Positions 58,510 to 64,000 of a stretch of 64,000 nucleotides of DNA are shown one piece after another (positions within the stretch are counted from its first letter, which is position 1; each line of letters opens with the position of its first letter). The notes beneath the pieces are model-generated. The model made no database searches and was not told where the DNA came from. It saw nothing but the letters and a program-made list of their open reading frames with translations. A program made the position numbers and the translations under genes. The stretch comes from an uncultured Nitrospira sp. (GTDB lineage Bacteria > Nitrospirota > Nitrospiria > Nitrospirales > Nitrospiraceae), in contig CABVRZ010000011.1 in assembly GCA_902500775.1 (NCBI GenBank), positions 42,522-106,521 on the forward strand, written 5' to 3'.

Positions 58510-60246
58510 TCAGATGATGTGATTCGTCAACCGTTCTTCTGCCTGACGGCCTCGTCGGAAGGATGAAATCCCGACCACTTGTTCTGGATGATGATCGAGC
58601 AATTTGAGCCACTCCTCGGCAGCATCGTCCGGCGGCAACATGTCACCCTCTCGGAATTCCTCCGACACAGCCAGCTGGAGATCCTCCTCCAACAATCCTG
58701 CCGGCTGCCCCGACTGAACCGTACGATCAATTGCTTTTTCCTTCGCTCGTTGAACGATGGAGGCCAGGATCGCCCCGCTGACAAGATCGCCCCGATACAG
58801 GACTGTGCTTTGGCCACTTCGGAGCTTGATCGAGAGCATACGAGTCTCGTCCGTTCGACGGAAGATCGACTCAATGAGGTCGTCGACGAGCGACACTACG
58901 ACCTGCGCCGAATCACCACCACGATCCTGTACCAGCTGAAGATCGAGTGGAAGATCCGCCGTCAAATAGACCTTCAGAATTTCGGCTGCGGCCACCTTGT
59001 TTGGTCGGCTGACTTTGATTTTTCGATCGATTCGACCGGGACGCAGGACAGCCGGATCAATCAAGTCCGGACGATTGGAGGCCAGAATGATGACGACATC
59101 CTGCAACGACTCGATCCCATCCATTTCGCTACAAAACATCGGAACCAGCGTGTTGGAAATATTGAAGGAGCGCATGGCACGTCGCGTGCCTAAAATCGAC
59201 TCCGCCTCGTCGATGAAGATAAACGGCAGAGCCCCCTCCTTCCGCCTCGCCCGAGCCTGCTCAAAGAGATCGCGGACCATCCGCTCGGACTCTCCAAGCC
59301 ACATATTCAGAATTTCAGGTCCTTTGACATGAAGAAAGGCTCCGCTCGTGACTGGCGAGCGACGATTCTTGTCAGGTACCTGCCCTTGCAGTGATTCGCT
59401 GAGTTGCTTGGCCAAGCTACCGGCAGCGGCTTGCCCAATAAGGGTCTTACCGCAGCCAGGCGGTCCATAGAGTAGAAACCCCTTTGGCTGAGAAAACTTG
59501 AATCGTTCGAAGGTCTCCGCATGCAACAGGGGATATTCGATTGCCTTACGAATCGCAGCGATCGCCTCGTTCTGTCCTCCGATCTGCTCCCAGGTCACCG
59601 TAGGCGTTTCATCCAGGACATGACGACTGGCCTTCTGATCCACCAGCTTCTCAAGAGCAATACGGAGACTGGGATCGATACGAATCTGGTCCCCTGCCTT
59701 GAGATCAACTCCGATCAAATCCGTCGAACGCTGTAAAATCAACGACTGCCGGCCCATGTCCTGTTCAAACCGCAAGCGACCGTCCGGTAATGTTTCGGCC
59801 AGCTTCAAAATGGGCCCGTTCCGATCGTATCCCAGCGTCCGAATGACCGCATAGGCTTCATTGACCAAGATTTGGGTGCCGATCCGAAGGTCGGCCTCAG
59901 TCACGCGAGGATCCACATTGGTATAATACTCCGCCCCACCAACGACAATACGGGCGAGCCCCGCAGCCGGAATATCGAGCAATGTCCCGATACGATTGGC
60001 TGGAGCCGTCAGCTTCGCCACTACTTCACTAACCTTTTTGAACTCTACCTCACGTTGCTGCGCAGCGGCTTGAGACAGCATCACAGCATGGCGGAGCTTG
60101 TACAGCACCTTTTGCCGCGGATCGCCGTCCGAAAAAGACGCGAGACACTGTTCAATCAATTCGAGCGGATCCGTCCCAGTCTTCAGCGATGGCTCATCGC
60201 TCCGGTCTTGTGGGGCTTGCTGATCAAACGAACTGCGATCACTCAT
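58510..60246 (-). CDS. arc: Proteasomal AAA+ ATPase ARC (Mpa-like)
   Basis: The ring ATPase that unfolds tagged proteins and feeds them into the 20S core. 578 aa: a short N-terminal coiled coil (about 40-75), OB-like domains (75-190), Walker A GPPGCGKT at 261-268, an ARC-specific insertion (275-303), pore region MWLGESE, Walker B FIFIDEAES (342-350), and a sensor region ILASNRPDLIDPAVLRPGRI. The C-terminus ends RLTNHII and lacks the QYL-type tail that docks Mpa onto its proteasome, so docking may differ here. It is the first gene of the operon. Confidence 0.93.
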   Translation of the reverse strand: MSDRSSFDQQAPQDRSDEPSLKTGTDPLELIEQCLASFSDGDPRQKVLYKLRHAVMLSQAAAQQREVEFKKVSEVVAKLTAPANRIGTLLDIPAAGLARIVVGGAEYYTNVDPRVTEADLRIGTQILVNEAYAVIRTLGYDRNGPILKLAETLPDGRLRFEQDMGRQSLILQRSTDLIGVDLKAGDQIRIDPSLRIALEKLVDQKASRHVLDETPTVTWEQIGGQNEAIAAIRKAIEYPLLHAETFERFKFSQPKGFLLYGPPGCGKTLIGQAAAGSLAKQLSESLQGQVPDKNRRSPVTSGAFLHVKGPEILNMWLGESERMVRDLFEQARARRKEGALPFIFIDEAESILGTRRAMRSFNISNTLVPMFCSEMDGIESLQDVVIILASNRPDLIDPAVLRPGRIDRKIKVSRPNKVAAAEILKVYLTADLPLDLQLVQDRGGDSAQVVVSLVDDLIESIFRRTDETRMLSIKLRSGQSTVLYRGDLVSGAILASIVQRAKEKAIDRTVQSGQPAGLLEEDLQLAVSEEFREGDMLPPDDAAEEWLKLLDHHPEQVVGISSFRRGRQAEERLTNHII

Positions 60247-60311
60247 GAATACACCTTCACCATTCCCATCTGGGTGATCCTACCATACCGATGTGATGAA
60301 TTGCCGTCTTG

Positions 60312-61430
60312 CTAGTTGACGGCCTGAAGCGTCACCGATATCTTCTCGCGCCGATTGCTGCGGAGAATTTCGACAGTGACTTGATCCCCAATCTTGTGCT
60401 CTTCCATCGCATCCATGAGATCGTCGATCGTCGTCACCGCTTTCCCGGCAACGGAGACCACAATGTCACCGAGCTGAATCTGTCCCATCCTCGTTTCGCG
60501 GGCCCCCTTGAGGCCAGCACGATCCCCTGCACCGCCGCGAGTCACTTTTCCGATGATGACGCCTTTGATTCCCCACCGCTTCGCCATCGCGTCCGGTACC
60601 AGTGAGACTCCAAGTCCAGGACGGATGAGCTTTCCGTGCTTGATGAGTTCAGGAACGATGCGGTTGACCGTATCGACGGGAACGGCAAACCCAATACCGG
60701 CATAGGCCCCACTCGGGCTTACGATCTGCGTATTGACTCCGATCAATCGACCGGCACTATCGAGCAAGGGCCCACCCGAATTGCCTGGATTGATCGCGGC
60801 ATCAGTCTGGATCACCCCTTCAATCGTTCGATTGGACATCGATTTAATGGTCCGGCCCAAGGCGCTGACCACGCCCGTGGTCAAGGTATGGTCGAGGCCA
60901 AAGGGGTTTCCGATCGCAAGGACCTTTTGTCCCACACGCAAATCATGGGAGGAGCCGATTGCCATCGGCTCCAACTGCCCGTCCGACACGTGGATTTGCA
61001 ACACGGCCAGATCGTGATCGGGATCGGCTCCCACCAACTTGGCCTGATGCTCACTTCGGTCCGCCAACGTCACCTTGATCGCATCCGCTCCATAAATGAC
61101 ATGAAAGTTCGTGACGAGGTGCCCATGCTTGTTCCACACAAACCCAGAGCCTGATCCCTGCGGCACCTCCATGACGTTGAGCGACCAGATGTCTTGTTGG
61201 ATCGCGGTATTGGCGATAAACACCACGGACTTCGTCGCTCGCTCGAAGACCGTGATCGTCGCTCGTTCATCGACACCAAGCTCCACCGGGGAAGGCGTCA
61301 CCGAGCGCGATCTTCCCTCAGGGCCCTCATAGATGGCACCCAGCGGCTTTCCCCAGTCCGCCGCATAGCCCGTCGAACTCAGTATGACAGGGAGAAGAAG
61401 TAGCCTGAGACATCCACGCACATTATTCAC
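60312..61430 (-). CDS. HtrA/DegP-like periplasmic serine protease with PDZ domain
   Basis: About 372 aa from the GTG at 61428-61430; an ATG at 61475 would overlap the upstream gene more. A signal peptide (CLRLLLLPVILSSTGYA) leads to a trypsin-like domain with His in HLVTNFHVIYGADAIKVTLA, Asp in GADPDHDLAVLQIHV and Ser in AAINPGNSGGPLLDSAGRLI. One PDZ domain follows (LGVSLVPDAMAKRWGIKGVI to VTVEILRSNRREKISVTLQ). DegP/DegS-type proteases deal with misfolded envelope proteins. It overlaps the end of the YjbQ gene by a few bases. Confidence 0.93.
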   Translation of the reverse strand: MNNVRGCLRLLLLPVILSSTGYAADWGKPLGAIYEGPEGRSRSVTPSPVELGVDERATITVFERATKSVVFIANTAIQQDIWSLNVMEVPQGSGSGFVWNKHGHLVTNFHVIYGADAIKVTLADRSEHQAKLVGADPDHDLAVLQIHVSDGQLEPMAIGSSHDLRVGQKVLAIGNPFGLDHTLTTGVVSALGRTIKSMSNRTIEGVIQTDAAINPGNSGGPLLDSAGRLIGVNTQIVSPSGAYAGIGFAVPVDTVNRIVPELIKHGKLIRPGLGVSLVPDAMAKRWGIKGVIIGKVTRGGAGDRAGLKGARETRMGQIQLGDIVVSVAGKAVTTIDDLMDAMEEHKIGDQVTVEILRSNRREKISVTLQAVN

Positions 61431-61845
61431 CCAACACCTGAAGAACCACCTCACGCATTCGCGCGCGCGTGTCAAAATCTACGAGGACAACCTGCTGCCA
61501 GGTTCCAAGCAGCAGGCCGCCGACGGCAAATGGGATAGTGACAGAAGGCCCTTGAAGTTGCCCGCGAAGATGACTATGACCGTTGTCTTCGCCAGGATTG
61601 ATCGTATTATGGCGCCACTGGGAATCTGCCGGGATGAGGCGATCCCAAAAGGCATGCGTGTCGGCACGGATTCCTGGCTCATCCTCAATGATCATCACCG
61701 AGGCGGTAGTGTGCTTGACAAAGACCGTCACCGTTCCTGCTTGAAGCGTCGATGCGGTCACGGCTGCCACCACAGACTTTGTAATATTTTCGATCTGAGT
61801 CCCTCCGGCCATTTGAATGCTTAACATCACAGTGTGGACAGCCAT
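61423..61845 (-). CDS. YjbQ/UPF0047 family protein
   Basis: The 140-aa protein has the family pattern VTVFVKHTTASVMIIEDEPG, FWDRLIPADSQWRHNTINPG, EDNGHSHLRGQLQGPSVTIP and LLLGTWQQVVLVDFDTRAR. Members bind Zn or phosphate, form trimers and have a weak thiamine-phosphate synthase activity in some bacteria. Its role here is unknown. It lies 9 bp after the HD gene. Confidence 0.93.
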   Translation of the reverse strand: MAVHTVMLSIQMAGGTQIENITKSVVAAVTASTLQAGTVTVFVKHTTASVMIIEDEPGIRADTHAFWDRLIPADSQWRHNTINPGEDNGHSHLRGQLQGPSVTIPFAVGGLLLGTWQQVVLVDFDTRARMREVVLQVLGE

Positions 61846-61854
61846 CGGATACTC

Positions 61855-62742
61855 CTATATCGACAGACTACGGAGATACCGGCGATCATGTCTGGTCAGC
61901 GGTGCACCTCGCGCTGTCTCAAGAATCGAGTCAAACGCCCCTTCCGCCGTCAGCCCACGCACGGCACTCAAGACCTCACGACTCAGGATTCCTTCCTGCT
62001 CCAGCTTACCCAGGTAGGCAAACGCCTCCACCAAGCTCTCTTTGCTCCTGGCGTAGTAATCCCGTCCTCGGCGCTGGTTACTATACGCCTCGAACTGCTC
62101 GCAGGCGACAAGGATTTCAGCCAACTGCTTCACCCATGATTGTGCTCTGGCTAACCGTTCGGGATAATAGTAATACAGCATCACCTGTTGCATCCAAGGT
62201 TGCCAACTGACTCCCAGCTTTGTTAACGTCGGCTTCACCACGCGCAACCGTCTCGCCAGGCGCCTGGCATATCCCAACCTCATCTCAACCTGCTCGATGG
62301 CCCACCGATCCACGATCACACCGGCAGCCATAAGGTCCGTTCGATAGAGCGAGACAAATGCCTCTGTCTCCCGACCATATCGCGTAGTCGGATGAAGGGC
62401 TCGCCATTCACGAGGTCTCGTGGGAATGCCTCGTTGCTTGGCCCAAGACCAGATTGTGGCAAAGAGTCGTCGGTCCAGACCTGCGCGGCCGAGGTCGTGC
62501 AACAGACAGGCTACGTGATAGAGCCGAATCCGATCATCAGAATGCCCTAAGCGTATTGCGACTACGACACACATCTTCGCCGTCCGCACGGCATGGGGAC
62601 GGTCATAGCCACGGATGATTCGATCACGGTGAAGGGGATGAGGATAGTCGTACAGATCCATCAAGGCGTTCGCGAGCAAGCGCGAAATCCCTGACGAGCG
62701 AAACCGGGAGAGGGCAGACCGTGCCATGCGTGATCGATGCAC
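61855..62742 (-). CDS. HD-domain protein (putative phosphohydrolase)
   Basis: The 295-aa protein has an HD motif: DRIIRGYDRPHAVRTAKMCV with His, then LYHVACLLHDLGRAGLDRRL (HD), and further His and Asp toward ATIWSWAKQRGIPTRPREWR and HPTTRYGRETEAF. HD enzymes cleave phosphates from nucleotides or cyclic dinucleotides. The start may be five codons downstream (62727). The C-terminal half, very Arg-rich, matches nothing I know. It is transcribed with yjbQ and the HtrA-like gene and diverges from the exported protein gene. Confidence 0.82.
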   Translation of the reverse strand: MHRSRMARSALSRFRSSGISRLLANALMDLYDYPHPLHRDRIIRGYDRPHAVRTAKMCVVVAIRLGHSDDRIRLYHVACLLHDLGRAGLDRRLFATIWSWAKQRGIPTRPREWRALHPTTRYGRETEAFVSLYRTDLMAAGVIVDRWAIEQVEMRLGYARRLARRLRVVKPTLTKLGVSWQPWMQQVMLYYYYPERLARAQSWVKQLAEILVACEQFEAYSNQRRGRDYYARSKESLVEAFAYLGKLEQEGILSREVLSAVRGLTAEGAFDSILETARGAPLTRHDRRYLRSLSI

Positions 62743-62877
62743 CTACAGAATGATGCGGATGCGAGCGAGAATATCGTCGAAAGGAAGAAGCTGTCAAGGC
62801 GACGACGAAGAGGAATCGGCTCGCTCAATGCTCCCTGGTCTGCTATGCTCAAATCGTACTCAATATCGAATGGTGAC

Positions 62878-63516
62878 ATGATGAATTGGTTCCGGCGATG
62901 CGGGCTCATCGTGATGACCCTCGTGACCATAGCCCCATGTAACACCTTCGCCACTGCCCCAGACCAGCTGACAGAGCTTACCGGGCAAGTCCACGTCCTG
63001 GTCACATTGAAAAGCCGCGATAACTTCTCCAGTGAATACCGCTACGACGTCAGCGTCAGAAATCTTTCGCCGGACACGATTACGAGCGATTCGTTGGTGA
63101 TCGTGCTCGATAAGATCACCAACTTGGCGGGAGAGGATCACGAAGCGTTAACAGGGGAATCATTTCTGAAGCGATTCGATGTGCTAAGCCAAGACGGCCA
63201 GACGGGCGAAGGGAAACCCTACTTTCATGTCCCGGCTGGCTCTACGCCAGACCTCCTACCACAAACGAACAGCCTTCCCGTGAACGTACGAATCCGAAAT
63301 CGAGACTATGTCGCGGTGTTTACTCCTTCGTTTAAGGTCTTCGGACAAAAGCGGGTGTTGCCCGACGCAAAACGTCCTGGTGGCGCAACCTCTGCTGAGA
63401 ACCCTACGGAACTGGCTATAGCGGGAAACCGCAAGACGATCGATAGGCTGATTCAGCTGCTGATCAAGAAAGGGGTTCTGACGGAAGCAGAATGGAAGAC
63501 GGTCAACAAGCCGTGA
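62878..63516 (+). CDS. Exported protein of unknown function
   Basis: Starting at one of two adjacent ATGs (62878 or 62881) the product is about 212 aa with a signal peptide (MNWFRRCGLIVMTLVTIAPC, cut after FATA or nearby). The mature part is rich in beta strands: VHVLVTLKSRDNFSSEYRYD, VSVRNLSPDTITSDSLVIVL and VRIRNRDYVAVFTPSFKVFG. It ends with a helix, RLIQLLIKKGVLTEAEWKTV, a kind of small C-terminal motif seen in exported bacterial proteins. No family is recognised. It overlaps the next gene by 25 bp. Confidence 0.72.
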   Translation: MMNWFRRCGLIVMTLVTIAPCNTFATAPDQLTELTGQVHVLVTLKSRDNFSSEYRYDVSVRNLSPDTITSDSLVIVLDKITNLAGEDHEALTGESFLKRFDVLSQDGQTGEGKPYFHVPAGSTPDLLPQTNSLPVNVRIRNRDYVAVFTPSFKVFGQKRVLPDAKRPGGATSAENPTELAIAGNRKTIDRLIQLLIKKGVLTEAEWKTVNKP

Positions 63517-63941
63517 GTGATTCGAGTTGTCAAGCCTGTACAGGAACCTGGCCAGGCCCGGATCATTTCCTTGGGGATCTTGGATTATCCAAAGCCTATC
63601 TGCACGAGGACCAGTTTTTCCCTGGCTGGACGGTACTGATCTTTCATCGGCATGCCACTGAACTGTTCCAATTGACATCACCCGAACGTGCTCAGTTGAT
63701 GGAAGAGGTCAGCCATGTCGCCAGTGCCTTGTCCGAAGTCTACCAAGCAAAGAAAATCAACTATGAGCTCCTAGGGAATCAGCTCCCCCACATCCATTGG
63801 CATGTGATCCCACGGCTGCCGGATGATCCGGCCCCACTGGAACCGGTGTGGCGAGTGTCGCATGACACCGTCCGTCTCACAGGATCGTCGCTTCACGACA
63901 CCATCGATCGTGTGCGATCTGCTCTTCGGAAAAATAGGTAG
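63492..63941 (+). CDS. HIT-family protein
   Basis: The 149-aa product has FFPGWTVLIFHRHATELFQL, an LTSPERAQLMEEVSHVASAL helix and the histidine triad NQLPHIHWHVIPRLPDDPAP. It has an N-terminal CxxC (SSCQACTG) and belongs to the nucleotide-binding HIT superfamily, a different branch from the protein at 30838. The start lies within the preceding gene. The last 59 bases of the window hold nothing I can call. Confidence 0.92.
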   Translation: MEDGQQAVSDSSCQACTGTWPGPDHFLGDLGLSKAYLHEDQFFPGWTVLIFHRHATELFQLTSPERAQLMEEVSHVASALSEVYQAKKINYELLGNQLPHIHWHVIPRLPDDPAPLEPVWRVSHDTVRLTGSSLHDTIDRVRSALRKNR

Positions 63942-64000
63942 CACCACAGTAGTGTCCGGAGATCACGTGAATAGATTCAACTGGTTACCGTTTGCGACAG

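Overview
The window looks like a chromosomal segment of a Nitrospira species (phylum Nitrospirota, nitrite oxidisers). This rests on gene content read from the sequence, not on a search. The main evidence is a Gram-negative proteasome operon whose ubiquitin-like modifier ends in Gly-Glu (UBact type), a five-gene 2-oxoacid:ferredoxin oxidoreductase cluster of the kind used in the reductive TCA cycle, a leucine T-box in front of leuA, and many secreted or lipoprotein genes with no obvious function.

Layout. 1-1850: end of an RDD-mreB-mreC cell-shape cluster. 2072-2773: a SurA-N/PpiD-like membrane protein. 2825-8650: an accessory island with a PIN toxin-antitoxin pair, a decayed IS630 element, the stump of an avd-like gene, a broken DUF4062-ATPase-FGE (SUMF1) gene whose 3' end looks like the variable repeat of a diversity-generating retroelement, a degenerate second copy of the queA 3' end, and a small two-gene unit with a nucleotidyltransferase. 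8750-22000: a long leftward run for tRNA modification (queA), cell wall (SpoIID-like), amino-acid synthesis (asd, leuB, leuA with T-box, ilvC, ilvN, ilvB) and phospholipid synthesis (psd, pssA). 22235-22669: RNase P RNA. 22766-26000: M48 lipoprotein protease, RNase HIII, a lipoprotein, then a small scar of IS630 and WD40 fragments. 26034-31182: zinc-ribbon protein, tRNA(CAU), rpoD, dnaG, HIT protein. 31233-42888: histidine genes (hisIE, hisF, hisA, hisH, hisB, hisD, hisG) linked to murA, prmC, prfA and rpmE, interrupted by an acyltransferase gene between hisB and hisH. 42983-44230: rho. 44724-46818: small proteins and an exported TPR protein. 46890-51012: near-consensus promoter, long leader and the five-gene oxidoreductase operon with a clear terminator. 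51422: tRNA-Asn. 51609-53355: class II aldolase-like protein and a YheT-type hydrolase. 53511-60246: the complete UBact-proteasome operon (arc, dop, ubact, prcB, prcA, pafA). 60312-63941: HtrA-like protease, YjbQ, HD protein, exported protein, HIT protein.

How the parts fit. Most genes are core biosynthesis and information processing, packed with 1-10 bp overlaps that suggest translational coupling. The regulatory layer is visible in places: a leucine-sensing T-box for leuA, a long leader for the oxidoreductase operon, a candidate promoter with a long leader for rho, and intrinsic terminators after rpmE and after the ferredoxin gene. The accessory zone at 3.2-8.7 kb is the odd part. I read it as the ruin of a diversity-generating retroelement: target gene broken by two stops and a frameshift, avd stump cut by an IS, and no reverse transcriptase or template repeat in the window. 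The proteasome operon is the most interesting intact system.
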